A DNA stretch of 64,000 nucleotides from assembly GCA_965237985.1 (NCBI GenBank), contig OZ250161.1, positions 806,001-870,000 on the forward strand, written 5' to 3'. Both the position numbers and the translations under genes were made by a program. This DNA is from G965212025 sp965237985. Its GTDB lineage: Bacteria; Pseudomonadota; Gammaproteobacteria; Poriferisulfidales; Oxydemutatoraceae. Positions 54,573-64,000 of the stretch are shown here, in pieces; position 1 is the stretch's first letter, and each line of letters starts with the position of its first letter. The notes under the pieces are model-generated. The model saw nothing but the letters and a program-made list of their open reading frames with translations, did not search any database and was not told the origin of the DNA.

Positions 54573-56927
54573 TTACGACTTCTTTCGGGGAGTTTTCTTC
54601 GTACTTTTACGGGATTTGCTGCTGCCGTGAGTCCAGTTAGAAGATTTTGACTCCAAGAGTTTCTGGCAGGCCGCAAGCGTCAAAGAAGCAGGAGCCATTT
54701 CCTTGGGGACTGTGACATTTGTTTTTCCGTCCGTGACATAAGGCCCATATCGCCCTTTCAAAACTTGTATCGATGCATTTTTGAAATCCTGAATGACCCG
54801 CTCTCGTTCCGCTTTTTCTTTTGCTGCAATCAAGGCCAGCGCTTCGTCTAAAGTGACGGCACCGGGATCCCCACCGGTGCCCAGCGAAACATACCGTTTC
54901 CCATATTTGACATAGGGGCCAAACCGACCGTAATTCGTTTCGATGGTGTCTCCAGAAGGCATTTCGCCCAGCTTGCGCGGGAACTTCAGAAGTTCCAACG
55001 CTTCTTGGAAAGTAATGGTTTCCAGCTTGTATCCAGGTGGCAGGCTGGCAAAGGAGGGCTTCTCTACATCGTCTTTCGTGCCCAATTGCAGATACGCCCC
55101 ATAACGACCAATGCGTGCGCTGAGCATTCGTCCGGTTTTTGGGTCATTCCCCAGTTCACGGGCATTCAATGCCTCCTGCCGACTGACTGAGCCGTTTTTT
55201 TCACGCAGCAAATCTTCAAAAGGAGACCAAAATGTTCGTAGCACGTCTCGCCAATTTCTGTCGCCACAGGCAATTTCATCCAGTTCATTTTCCAACTTGG
55301 CAGTGAAACCGTAGTCCACATAGCGTTCGAAGTGTTCCGTCAGGAAGCGGTTCACGACCCGGCCCGTAGAAGTCGGCATAAAACGCTTTTTCTCGAGCTC
55401 GACATATTTGCGATTGAGCAACGTCGAAATGATGGACGCATAGGTTGAAGGACGTCCAATACCATACTCTTCCAGCGTTTTGATCAGTGACGCTTCAGTG
55501 AAGCGTGGGGGTGGCTCGGTAAAATGCTGGTTTGCGTGCACAGTTTTCAACGCCAGTTTTTCGCCTTTGACCAAGGGCGGCAATTTACGCTCCTCATCTT
55601 TTTTTCCGACCGGACCTTCTCCCCTGTCACGACCTTCCGCGTACACCAAAAGAAAATTTGGCTCACGTACTGTCGAGCCGCCTGCTTTCAAAACCAACTC
55701 TTCCGGACATAACAACTCCACACTCACTGTGTCCAATATCGCTGGCGCCATCTGGCAAGCCACAGTCCGCTTCCAAATCATTTCATACAGTTTTTGCTGG
55801 TCTCTATCCAAGACTCTCAAAAGCGAATCTGGTTTGCGATTTACCGAAGTCGGCCTGATTGCTTCATGGGCTTCCTGTGCGGTTTTTGAACGGCTGCGAT
55901 ACTTCCGCGGTTTTTCCGGCAGGCATCCGCGACCGTAATCGGCAGCAATCAAGTCTCGAATTTCCATGATTGCTTCATGAGCAATCACGACCGAATCCGT
56001 ACGCAAATAAGTAATGAGACCCAGGGACTCGCCTTTGATTTCCACTCCTTCGTATAACTGCTGGGCAACACGCATGGTTTTGCTGGCCGAAAAACCCAGC
56101 TTGCGAACCGCATCCTGTTGCAAAGTGGAAGTCATAAACGGTGGCGCAGGATTGCGGAGGCGGACTTTTTTGTCAATTTTCGTAACCGCCACACCCGCTT
56201 TGCCTCCCGACAGCAAACGCGCTTTCAAATCATGCGCCTGGGATTGTCCTGATATATCAAATTGCTTGAGTTTCCGAGCGTCCACCAAAGCAAGAGACGC
56301 GGGAAATTCATCGCCATTTTTTTTCAAAATGGCATCAATAGACCAGTATTCCTGCGATTGGAAGTTTTCAACTTCGATCTCGCGCTCCGCGATCAGGCGC
56401 AAAGCCGGGCTTTGCACCCTTCCGGCTGAAAGATTCGCATGGATTTTTCGCCACAAGAGCGGAGACAAATTAAAACCAACCAGGTGATCCAAAGCACGTC
56501 TTGCCTGTTGGGCATTCACCAGGTCATCAAGCACTACCCGGGGATTGGCAAACGCGTCTCTCACCGCTCGCCGGGTAATTTCATAAAAAACCACGCGATA
56601 CACCTCCTTGCCACTCAGCAAGTTTTTCTCTCTCAGTATCTGGCACAGGTGCCAGGCAATGGCTTCCCCCTCTCGATCCGGATCGGTTGCCAGGTACAAT
56701 CGTTTTGCCCGCCTGACTGCTGAACATATCCGATTGACGTGTTTCAGGCCATCCTTTCTGATTTCATAATTCATGTTGAAATCGTTTTTCGGCTCGACTG
56801 CTCCATCACGCGGCACGAGATCACGTATATGGCCGTAAGTCGCCATCACATCGTAGTTTTTGTCCAAGTATTTTCCGATGGTTTTCGTTTTGGCAGGGGA
56901 CTCAACAATTACGAGATTTCTTTCCAT
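54573..56927 (-). CDS. topA: DNA topoisomerase I
   Basis: Type IA topoisomerase relaxing negative supercoils. 784 residues from the ATG at 56927. TOPRIM has VIVESPAKTKTIGKYL (Glu9) and TDPDREGEAIAWHL; the catalytic tyrosine is Tyr307 in GLITYLRTDSV. The C-terminus has repeats of the TopoI C-terminal type (IGRYGAYLQLG, YGRFGPYVKYGKRYVSL, KGRYGPYVTDGKTNV) and a basic tail, not the CxxC zinc fingers of E. coli TopA, so it resembles the alphaproteobacterial or Gram-positive layout. Open codons upstream of the ATG are rejected. Confidence 0.95.
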   Translation of the reverse strand: MERNLVIVESPAKTKTIGKYLDKNYDVMATYGHIRDLVPRDGAVEPKNDFNMNYEIRKDGLKHVNRICSAVRRAKRLYLATDPDREGEAIAWHLCQILREKNLLSGKEVYRVVFYEITRRAVRDAFANPRVVLDDLVNAQQARRALDHLVGFNLSPLLWRKIHANLSAGRVQSPALRLIAEREIEVENFQSQEYWSIDAILKKNGDEFPASLALVDARKLKQFDISGQSQAHDLKARLLSGGKAGVAVTKIDKKVRLRNPAPPFMTSTLQQDAVRKLGFSASKTMRVAQQLYEGVEIKGESLGLITYLRTDSVVIAHEAIMEIRDLIAADYGRGCLPEKPRKYRSRSKTAQEAHEAIRPTSVNRKPDSLLRVLDRDQQKLYEMIWKRTVACQMAPAILDTVSVELLCPEELVLKAGGSTVREPNFLLVYAEGRDRGEGPVGKKDEERKLPPLVKGEKLALKTVHANQHFTEPPPRFTEASLIKTLEEYGIGRPSTYASIISTLLNRKYVELEKKRFMPTSTGRVVNRFLTEHFERYVDYGFTAKLENELDEIACGDRNWRDVLRTFWSPFEDLLREKNGSVSRQEALNARELGNDPKTGRMLSARIGRYGAYLQLGTKDDVEKPSFASLPPGYKLETITFQEALELLKFPRKLGEMPSGDTIETNYGRFGPYVKYGKRYVSLGTGGDPGAVTLDEALALIAAKEKAERERVIQDFKNASIQVLKGRYGPYVTDGKTNVTVPKEMAPASLTLAACQKLLESKSSNWTHGSSKSRKSTKKTPRKKS

Positions 56928-57243
56928 TTCGATGTGGTTTTGGGTGGTACATCCAGCTTCCTGCTGAACGTGAATACGAAAACAGCCCACGACTACCTGT
57001 CGGTGGCTTCGTGCGAAGGATGAATGAAACAGCGAAAAATGGCAAGTAGAAAACCTGCTTTGGCAGAATGAGCGGCACGTACCGCTTGCCCGAGGGTTTC
57101 GCACTTCAGCGAAAAGCTCTCCCGACATGGCCAAAACAAGTGAGCTGCAGCCACCACATTTTCCAGGATGAGGCTGGCGTTCCACACCCATGACACGTTG
57201 TGTCTGCCGAAATTGAAATGCAGGGAGAACGCCGAAGGGTCAA
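56928..57243. other. Spacer between topA and the 131-bp array
   Basis: About 316 bp with no credible gene and no clear topA promoter. Confidence 0.45.
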
Positions 57244-57636
57244 CTTCCGGAAGGAAATGGACCACAGGCACAAGGTCCCGACAACGACAGACGACAATTT
57301 CCATCGCTTTCGTTTTCCGAACTGTCCTGTGGCCGGCAACAGAAGTCAGGGAAAAATTGGAAACGGTGCTGCAACTTCCAGAAGGAAATGGACCACAGGC
57401 ACAAGGTCCCGACAACGACAGACGACAACTTCCATCAGTTTTGTTTTCCGAACTGTCCAGTGGCCGGCAACAGAAGTCAGGGAAAAATTGGAAACGGTGC
57501 TGCAACTTCCAGAAGGAGATGGACCACAGGCACAAGGTCCCGACGACGACAGACGACAATCTCCATCGCTTTTGTTTTCCGAACTGTCCTGTGGCCGGCA
57601 ACAGAAGTCAGGGAAAAATTGGAAACGGTGCTGCAA
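57244..57636. repeat. Three-copy tandem array, unit 131 bp
   Basis: Exact-length direct copies begin at 57244, 57375 and 57506 (CTTCC(A/G)GAAGGA(A/G)ATGGACCACAGG) and differ by few substitutions. Each has the inverted repeat GGACC-N10-GGTCC. It lies in the divergent topA-rpsO gap and matches neither gene. Open frames through it are not kept in phase, since 131 is not a multiple of three. Confidence 0.95.
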
Positions 57637-57765
57637 CTGTGCTTGTGTTCACCAAGAGGCACGATTACAATGGGGTCGGCATCGAATCTAGATGCCGCAC
57701 ACAAGGAACTGTTTGCAGTTTCTAGCCTTGTTTTATTTTAGATTAGATTTAGAGGTTCCCGAAGG

Positions 57766-58032
57766 ATGCCGAAAGATATGGAAAAGGAAAGTATTTTCAG
57801 CGTGCTCGCACGTTCCCCAAATGATACCGGTTCACCGGAAATGCAGATTGCTTTTCTGACGCAACGAATCAAGTCACTGAGTGGTCACTTCGAAGTCCAC
57901 AAAAATGACAATCATTCCAAAAGGGGACTGTTGCAAATGGTCAATGTCAGACGCAAGTTGTTAGCCCATTTGAAATCTGAAGACTTGGTACGTTACAAAC
58001 AGGCCGCTTCAGTGCTTGGCCTCAGAACCTGA
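57766..58032 (+). CDS. rpsO: 30S ribosomal protein S15
   Basis: Primary 16S-binding protein. 88 residues. NDTGSPEMQIAFLTQRI, HKNDNHSKRGLLQMVNVRRKLL and the LGLR end are diagnostic. The ATG has AAGG almost touching it; an in-frame ATG four codons later is possible but shortens the first helix. A TTGCAG-N17-TTTTAG element about 50 bp upstream is a weak promoter candidate. Followed by pnp after 3 bp. Confidence 0.96.
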   Translation: MPKDMEKESIFSVLARSPNDTGSPEMQIAFLTQRIKSLSGHFEVHKNDNHSKRGLLQMVNVRRKLLAHLKSEDLVRYKQAASVLGLRT

Positions 58033-58035
58033 GGG

Positions 58036-60183
58036 GTGTCAGTTTTGAAAAAATTTGAGAAAAGCTTCACTTATGGCGGCCATCAGGTCACCTTTTCTAC
58101 CGGAAACGTTGCCCGTCAGGCGGATGCAGCCGTGTGGGTAGACATGGAAGAAACCATTGTGCTGGTCACCGTCACCACCAAACGTGAAGCGCTGGCAAAT
58201 CAGAACTTTCTGCCGCTTACGGTGAATTACCAAGAGCGCAGCTACGCTGCCGGAAAAATCCCTGGCGGTTTTTTCAAACGCGAAGGACGACCAAGCGAAA
58301 AGGAAATTCTGACTTCCCGGTTGATAGACCGGTCACTTCGCCCCCTGTTTCCCAAGGACTTTTACAACGAAATTCAAATCATCGCCACAGTACTTTCCCT
58401 GAATCAACAAATGGATGCCAGCCTTCCGGCCATGCTCGGTGCCTCAGCCGCGATGGCACTTTCCGGCATTCCCGTAAAAGCCATGCTCAGTGCGGCGAGA
58501 ATCGGCATGCTGGATGACCAGTTTGTTCTCAATCCAACCACAGAACAAATTGCCAAGTCGCAGTTGAATATGGTCATGGCGGGAACTGAGAAAGCAATAC
58601 TGATGGTCGAAGCGAGCGCGCATTTGCTCAGCGAAGCGCGAATGCTTGACGCAGTTATTTTCGGGCATGAACGAATGCAGACCGCGCTTACGGCAATCAG
58701 CGAACTGGCACAGGAGGCCGCCAAACCAAGATGGGACTGGCAGCCAAAACCTGTTGATCAGGAACTGCAGGCAACCTTGCGCGAAAAATATGCCGAGCGA
58801 ATTGAGCAGGCCAACCTGGAAACGGACAAGCTGGAACGCAAAACTCTTTTGGAGGAAATGTACAGCGAAGTGGAGCGAGATTGCGCAGATGATGCAGACC
58901 TGAAAAAAGCGGCCATAGGGATCTGCAAGGGGATGGAAAGACAATGTGTGCGCAACCGCATACTTGATGGGAAAAGTCGCATTGACGGACGCAGCACACG
59001 CACAGTCAGGGAGATCAGCATGGAAACGGGTCTGTTGCCACGTGCCCACGGAAGTGCGCTCTTTACACGTGGGCAAACGCAGGTCCTGTCTACCACAACG
59101 CTGGGCACTGCCAGAGAAGCTCAAATATTTGACGCGATCGAAGGCGAAAGACGTGATCGATTCATGCTCCACTACAATTTTCCACCGTACTGTGTCGGCG
59201 AAACAGGTTTCATGGGAATTCCCAAGCGCCGGGAAATAGGACATGGACAGTTGGCAAAACGTGCGCTTGAATCCGTGATGCCAAGTGAAGAGGAGTTTCC
59301 ATACGTGTTGCGCACAGTTTGCGAAACAACTGAGTCCAACGGCTCCAGCTCCATGGCATCGGTATGCGCGACCAGCTTGTCGTTGATGAATGCCGGCGTA
59401 CCCACCAAGGGGTCAGTGGCAGGAATAGCTATGGGTCTCATTCTGGAAGGAGACCGGTTTGCCATCTTGACAGATATTCTCGGCGATGAAGATCACTTCG
59501 GGGACATGGACTTCAAAGTCGCAGGAACCCGAGACGGGGTTACCGCGTTGCAAATGGACATCAAGGTGGACGGCACCTCGGCTGATATATTACGCGCCGC
59601 TCTGGAGCAGGCCCACAAAGCCCGCCTGGAAATCCTGGACAGCATGGATGAAAAAATTGACGCATCAGCCACACTCTCGCCTTATGCGCCGCGCCTGACT
59701 CATCTAAAAATCGACCCGAAAAAAATTCGTGACGTCATCGGTAAAGGCGGTTCTGTCATTCGCTCAATTATTGAAGAAACCGGGGCTGAAATTGATGTCA
59801 GTGATGATGGCTCCATCGTCATTTCCAGTTCTGATTCGGAAGCCGCCGAACAGGCCAGGCAGCGCATCATGGAATTGACCGCGGAAGTTGAGGTGGGAGT
59901 GGACTATACCGGGCGGGTTGCCAAGATCATGGAATACGGGGCTTTTGTCACTGTGTTGCCTGGCAAGGACGGGCTGTTGCACATATCACAGATAGGCGGG
60001 GGCAAGAGAATCGGAAAAGTGGAAGATGTCCTGAGCGAAGGAGATACCGTGGAAGTGCATGTCCTGGAAATTGATCGCAGAGGGAAAATACGCCTGACGA
60101 TGAGTACCCCACCCACAGAACAGAAACATCAATCGCGCCAGGATGGTTTTTACCCGCAAGATTTTGAAGACCGGGGTTACTGA
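58036..60183 (+). CDS. pnp: Polyribonucleotide nucleotidyltransferase
   Basis: A 3'-5' phosphorolytic exonuclease and degradosome member. About 715 residues: two RNase PH-like domains (FYNEIQIIATVLS; ARTHGSALFTRG-like segment reading ARAHGSALFTRGQTQ is here LPRAHGSALFTRGQTQ), a KH domain (IRDVIGKGGSVIRSI) and a C-terminal S1 domain (YTGRVAKIMEYGAFVTVL). The GTG at 58036 overlaps its own GAGGGG site; a TTG at 58045 has ideal spacing and matches the family N-terminus, so it may be the true start. Confidence 0.96.
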   Translation: MSVLKKFEKSFTYGGHQVTFSTGNVARQADAAVWVDMEETIVLVTVTTKREALANQNFLPLTVNYQERSYAAGKIPGGFFKREGRPSEKEILTSRLIDRSLRPLFPKDFYNEIQIIATVLSLNQQMDASLPAMLGASAAMALSGIPVKAMLSAARIGMLDDQFVLNPTTEQIAKSQLNMVMAGTEKAILMVEASAHLLSEARMLDAVIFGHERMQTALTAISELAQEAAKPRWDWQPKPVDQELQATLREKYAERIEQANLETDKLERKTLLEEMYSEVERDCADDADLKKAAIGICKGMERQCVRNRILDGKSRIDGRSTRTVREISMETGLLPRAHGSALFTRGQTQVLSTTTLGTAREAQIFDAIEGERRDRFMLHYNFPPYCVGETGFMGIPKRREIGHGQLAKRALESVMPSEEEFPYVLRTVCETTESNGSSSMASVCATSLSLMNAGVPTKGSVAGIAMGLILEGDRFAILTDILGDEDHFGDMDFKVAGTRDGVTALQMDIKVDGTSADILRAALEQAHKARLEILDSMDEKIDASATLSPYAPRLTHLKIDPKKIRDVIGKGGSVIRSIIEETGAEIDVSDDGSIVISSSDSEAAEQARQRIMELTAEVEVGVDYTGRVAKIMEYGAFVTVLPGKDGLLHISQIGGGKRIGKVEDVLSEGDTVEVHVLEIDRRGKIRLTMSTPPTEQKHQSRQDGFYPQDFEDRGY

Positions 60184-60559
60184 CACAAATTCGCACTGGC
60201 GCGAACAGCTAAGCGAGGAAGAGTACGACATTTGTCGGCTGAAAGGGACTGAGCCGGCTTTTTCAGGAAAGTACTGGGATTGCAGAAAATCCGGGATCTA
60301 CTGTTGCAAATGTTGCGGGAAGCCGCTTTTTCCTTCGTCAGCTAAATACGAGTCCGGAACCGGATGGCCGAGCTTTCGTCACACTGTGGAGAAAGCAATG
60401 ATTGCCACCAAGGAAGATGCCACTATAGGGATGCACCGCACTGAAGTGGTATGTTCAAACTGTGGTTGCCATCTGGGGCACCTTTTCCCTAACGGGCCGC
60501 AGCCGACTGGTTTGCGTTACTGCATAAACTCAACTTCGCTCAAACTACAACAGGCATAA
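60143..60559 (+). CDS. msrB: Peptide-methionine (R)-S-oxide reductase MsrB
   Basis: Repairs methionine-R-sulfoxide in proteins. 138 residues. Zinc ligands are Cys55/Cys58 and Cys104/Cys107; the substrate motif SGTGWPSF is at 71-78 and the catalytic Cys127 lies in GLRYCINS. No signal peptide, so cytoplasmic. The ATG lies 41 bp inside the end of pnp, suggesting coupling; the start has only a weak ribosome site. Confidence 0.93.
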   Translation: MVFTRKILKTGVTDTNSHWREQLSEEEYDICRLKGTEPAFSGKYWDCRKSGIYCCKCCGKPLFPSSAKYESGTGWPSFRHTVEKAMIATKEDATIGMHRTEVVCSNCGCHLGHLFPNGPQPTGLRYCINSTSLKLQQA

Positions 60560-60822
60560 CTTTGCCCAGGCAGCTGGCGAAGGAGCGTGCGATTTTGACA
60601 CGCCAGCCATCCAGGGCCTGGTTCTGTCGACAATCCGCCTCTGTGAGAACCCGTTCTCAGACACAGTGACATTTCACGCTGCCCCGTAGCCCCGTAATCA
60701 AACCATGCCCCCCCTGCACGCCACCTCTAAAAGTCAGGCAGCCCGTGGCCCTCCAGAGGAGCGTTCAAGCACAGCGACTCCACCCCGACCAACATTGAAA
60801 AGGCAAAGCGACGCAAGAGAAA

Positions 60823-63800
60823 TCAGCGGGTTGCACCGCCCAAAAACGCTCTGACGCGTAAACGCTCTGTGTCCTGCTCCAGCCGCACAGTTGCTGTCGC
60901 CTCCGCCAAGCCATCTGTAACCTTTAATGTGAACGAGCCACCCGGTTTCGCTGAAGGCCCACGCGTAAACCGCACTTTAACAATCTTGCCAATTTTAGTG
61001 CCATCAAATTTCACGGTTCCACCGAGCAAACTGGAACGATCCACAAAGGACCACTCCAAGTTTGCCTCGTCGACATCGTTTCCATCCGTGGCACTGAACG
61101 TCATCAGTGCGGACGAATGACTGGCAGAAATAACCCAGACTGCCGTTGAACCACTGACAATAACTGGGATTTGGTTGGCAGCAGATGTGAACATCACTGT
61201 GATGCGACTCATGTCACCATCCGCATCCCTCACTTCGACTTCCAGACTGACCCCAGCCGCTGAGCCGTCAGGACGCTGGAACAACACGGTCACCGTGCTT
61301 CCCTGAGCCGTTGATGACCGGGAACCATCCGCCAAAACAAAAATCGCGGTCGTTCTCGGCGGAAGGTCACCCGACACTTTCCAAGACAACAACTCCGCGT
61401 CGCCATCCGGATCGCGCGCACTCAGACGTATTGTGGCTTGCCTTTGACTGGCGTAGATCAGCTTCTCCGTGGAACTTCCGCCGCTCTCTATCACCGGGGG
61501 AGAAGCATAAATCAGACTCACAGTTGTCGTGGCTGTGGACAACTCATCAGTAACCTCCAATACCAACGAACCAAACCGCGTTGAGTCCGTTGTGCGTGTG
61601 AACAGTATTTGAATACTGGTCCCTCGTCGCGCAGCCTCAGAACCATAAAATTCTGCAGCCCCACTGCTTAAGCTGTTTGTGCTCAAGGTCCACAACAGAT
61701 CGGCCCCATGTCCCGGGTCATCATCTCGCGCTGCAAATGCCAGCAACGCAGTCGAAGCCTCTTCAGGAACAATCACCCGTATTTGTTGTTGCTCGTCGCC
61801 ACCCACCACAATAACCGGCGTGCTGTTGGGGACGGCTCTAAAGACCACCATCAGGCTGTCGAAGTGGCCTTGCCGATCTGTGACGGTAACCACGATCGTG
61901 GATCCCATAGTCGAGCGCCGGTCAGGACGCTTGAGCAACACGGTCACCTCATCCCCTCGCATGGTCGATGACTCGACCTCACCGGCAACAAAAACCGCAG
62001 TCGTCCCCAACGATGCATCACTTGCGATTGACCAGATCAAGCCCCCCGGACCGGTATCCGGATCACGCGCAGTCAGACGCAGGGTGGCCTGCGTTTGTTT
62101 GGCGTAGATCAACCGCACAATGGAACTTCCGCCGTTCTCTATCTCCGGAGGAAGACCATAAATCAGGCTCACTGTAGCCATGACCGTGGACAACTGATCT
62201 GAAACACTCAATACGAGAGAACCATACGCGGATGAACCGGCCTCAGGCACGAACCGTACAACAATGGTCGTTCCCTGCCGGAAACCCAAAATTTCCGCTC
62301 TCGCATTGGTTAACATTGCTGTGCTCAAAGTCCACCACAGGTCCATCTCGTCTCCCGGATCAGCGTCTCGCGCCGCAAATGTCAGTCGCATGGAATCAGA
62401 ATTTCGTTCAGTCCCACGCACCAGTTGCCCATCAACGGCACCAACAATCTCTGGAACCCGGTTGGCAATGGATTCAAATTTCACCATCCGGGAATCTGTA
62501 TTGCCTTCCGGGTCAGCGACGGTAACCACGATGGTGGCTCCCACAGTTGAACGCCCGTCAGGACGCTGGAACAACACGGTCACCGTGCTTCCCTGAGCCG
62601 TTGATGACCGGGAACCATCCGCCAAAACAAAAGCCACAGTCGTGCCCTCTGGCAAATCACCCGTCCATGACCAGGACAACGATTCACCTTCATTCTGGTT
62701 TGGATCGCTGGCGCTCAGAATCAGCTCGGCGCGAGTCTCTTTGGGTTTTACTTCCTGCACCAGGACATCACCGTCAATCTTCGGAGGGACGCCAATTTCG
62801 CGAATGGTGCGACTGAAAAACGAACGGTTAAGCACCTCATCTTCCAGAACAACATAAAAAAAGTAATCTTGGGCAGTCGTGATTTTGCCTACTCCACGTG
62901 TGCCGGTAAACACATAAGCATGACGGTCATCCGTATCAAGCCGCTGCGGCTCGCTTATTGCGATTACCGTTGCCGGAGTCAAATCGCCATCGTCAGTGAA
63001 CACAATGTATGCAGTGGAACGCTCGGAAAGAACGAAGGACAGGGTCACGGTTTTCCTGAATGTTCCCGGAATAGCCTCTTTCCGTACCTCTGGAGGGACT
63101 CCGTCTACATAAAAACCTACTTTTTGCAGGCCATCAAGTTCCAATTTAGGAAGATCCCCCTGACAGTGAACATCGCCCAGTCTGGTAATGCCGCAGGCCT
63201 TGGCATCTCTATAAGCGAGAAAAAGACCAACCGACACGTATTTCGTACTCTCCAGACCTGCCCCCCCTGTGCATACCAGTTCGTTCTGCCCGGAAGCATC
63301 AAGTGCTATGCCACAGGACCCGGTCTTGTGCGTCACAAATGTCAGATATGGTTCTCCAAGCGGTAAAGGAGCCAGATAGTTATCTGAGCAAATCAATGTT
63401 TTACCGTCTCTTTTTACGCCACATACAGCGTTTTCACCCAGTGGCACAACCATGTAATCCAGGTGATCACTCAATGTTTTCCCTGCCCCCCCTCCACGGT
63501 TGAACTCGCCATTCCGTCCTGCAAACGTGGAACACTCTGCCACCCCGTTTGTTTTCAATCCGCAAGGCTGTCGCAATTCAATATCCAGATCGTGATAAAC
63601 ATCGGACTGACTGAAATCATCTACCCTGATTCTCAGTAGCTGGGTACAGAACCCTTCTGCCAGACCATGGACATCCAGACCGCAGCCCACCTCGGCCGCC
63701 GCTGCAAAGCTTCGAAAAGAACTCCCCACTGGAGCAGGAAGCGGAACCCCATCCCCCCAACAACGAACCGTGCCATCAAATCTGGTTCCGCAAACTTGAT

Positions 63801-64000
63801 CATAAACACCAGAAATAGATGTAAAACGTTCACCATAACCGGGCTTACTCTTACTAAAGTTATTGCCGCCACCAGAGCATTTCACTGTCCCGTCAAACAA
63901 AAGCACACAATAAAAATCTCTACCACCGGCGATGTACTGCGGTGCAAACACAGGGACACCTACTACGCCTTTCTGATTCGCATATTCGATCCGGTAAGTT
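60823..64000 (-). CDS. Large RCC1-like / Ig-like repeat protein, 5' end cut by window
   Basis: The frame stays open to the right edge, so the start lies outside; at least 1058 residues are present. The N-terminal part has about seven RCC1-like units with paired cysteines (CGTRFDGTVRCWGDG is the clearest). The C-terminal 650 residues are alternating Ig/cadherin-like modules: one type carries ARDPD, FVLADGSRSSTAQGSTVTVLF and VADPEG; the other ARDADPGDEMDLWWTLS and SVSDQLSTATVSLIY-like ends. No anchor or sorting signal is seen at the C-terminus (AFLGGATR). Such proteins are usually exported adhesins or surface proteins. A 78-bp identical block occurs twice inside (61265-61342 and 62555-62632). 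Confidence 0.8.
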   Translation of the reverse strand, partial: TYRIEYANQKGVVGVPVFAPQYIAGGRDFYCVLLFDGTVKCSGGGNNFSKSKPGYGERFTSISGVYDQVCGTRFDGTVRCWGDGVPLPAPVGSSFRSFAAAAEVGCGLDVHGLAEGFCTQLLRIRVDDFSQSDVYHDLDIELRQPCGLKTNGVAECSTFAGRNGEFNRGGGAGKTLSDHLDYMVVPLGENAVCGVKRDGKTLICSDNYLAPLPLGEPYLTFVTHKTGSCGIALDASGQNELVCTGGAGLESTKYVSVGLFLAYRDAKACGITRLGDVHCQGDLPKLELDGLQKVGFYVDGVPPEVRKEAIPGTFRKTVTLSFVLSERSTAYIVFTDDGDLTPATVIAISEPQRLDTDDRHAYVFTGTRGVGKITTAQDYFFYVVLEDEVLNRSFFSRTIREIGVPPKIDGDVLVQEVKPKETRAELILSASDPNQNEGESLSWSWTGDLPEGTTVAFVLADGSRSSTAQGSTVTVLFQRPDGRSTVGATIVVTVADPEGNTDSRMVKFESIANRVPEIVGAVDGQLVRGTERNSDSMRLTFAARDADPGDEMDLWWTLSTAMLTNARAEILGFRQGTTIVVRFVPEAGSSAYGSLVLSVSDQLSTVMATVSLIYGLPPEIENGGSSIVRLIYAKQTQATLRLTARDPDTGPGGLIWSIASDASLGTTAVFVAGEVESSTMRGDEVTVLLKRPDRRSTMGSTIVVTVTDRQGHFDSLMVVFRAVPNSTPVIVVGGDEQQQIRVIVPEEASTALLAFAARDDDPGHGADLLWTLSTNSLSSGAAEFYGSEAARRGTSIQILFTRTTDSTRFGSLVLEVTDELSTATTTVSLIYASPPVIESGGSSTEKLIYASQRQATIRLSARDPDGDAELLSWKVSGDLPPRTTAIFVLADGSRSSTAQGSTVTVLFQRPDGSAAGVSLEVEVRDADGDMSRITVMFTSAANQIPVIVSGSTAVWVISASHSSALMTFSATDGNDVDEANLEWSFVDRSSLLGGTVKFDGTKIGKIVKVRFTRGPSAKPGGSFTLKVTDGLAEATATVRLEQDTERLRVRAFLGGATR

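Overview
The window is chromosomal DNA of a gammaproteobacterium. The evidence is gene order rather than a marker match: tRNA-Tyr/Gly/Thr-tuf-tRNA-Trp-secE-nusG-rplKAJL-rpoBC, gyrA-pheA-hisC-tyrA-aroA-cmk-rpsA-ihfB-lapB, miaB-phoH-ybeY-corC and rpsO-pnp, together with LapB, IHF-beta and RraA. Species cannot be named from sequence alone. An ETHE1-like persulfide dioxygenase, cytochrome c4, and a rubrerythrin/Fe-S protein/DUF3501 operon suggest sulfur and redox handling. A large RCC1-like/Ig-like surface protein and an orphan 497-residue protein leave a host-associated life possible but unproven.

Layout: 131-5592 persulfide dioxygenase, bolA, cytochrome c4 and the miaB-phoH-ybeY-corC operon; 5.6-7.25 kb a gene-free gap with a tandem array; 7.25-13.45 kb the orphan gene, ypjD, a CNNM/CorB protein and an MMPL exporter; 13.5-17.4 kb fdhD with a tail of repeated 3' ends, then DUF3501, Fe-S oxidoreductase and rubrerythrin; 17.5-20.55 kb xseB-ispA-dxs; 20.7-24.1 kb galU, comEA and lapB with an array; 24.3-34.3 kb the ihfB to gyrA cluster (aromatic amino acids, translation, topology); 34.5-36 kb a 1-kb satellite ending in rraA; 36.2-49.7 kb RNA polymerase, ribosomal proteins, EF-Tu and tRNAs from one stable-RNA-type promoter; 50.9-53.6 kb hisBHAF; 54.6-60.6 kb topA, rpsO, pnp and msrB; 60.8-64 kb the 3' part of the RCC1/Ig-like gene, which runs off the right edge.

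The most unusual property is the intergenic DNA. Six unrelated direct tandem arrays (units of 61, about 127, 131, about 148-153, 216-217 and 216-232 bp) lie in gaps between housekeeping genes. In three of them (fdhD, lapB, rraA) the repeated unit contains the stop codon and the last 23-39 codons of the neighbouring gene. The extra fdhD copies keep that reading frame open while differing in amino acids. The rraA array is a two-variant higher-order repeat. Each unit also carries a short inverted repeat. This looks like a genome-wide process that copies gene 3' ends into downstream cassettes. No enzyme for it is visible here, and neutral slippage is the simpler explanation to exclude.

Other points of note are GyrA with Leu83 and Glu87, a tuf gene with codon use unlike its neighbours, about a third of genes with GTG or TTG starts, serC and lapA missing from their usual places, and a twin palindrome over the -35 box of the tRNA/tuf promoter.
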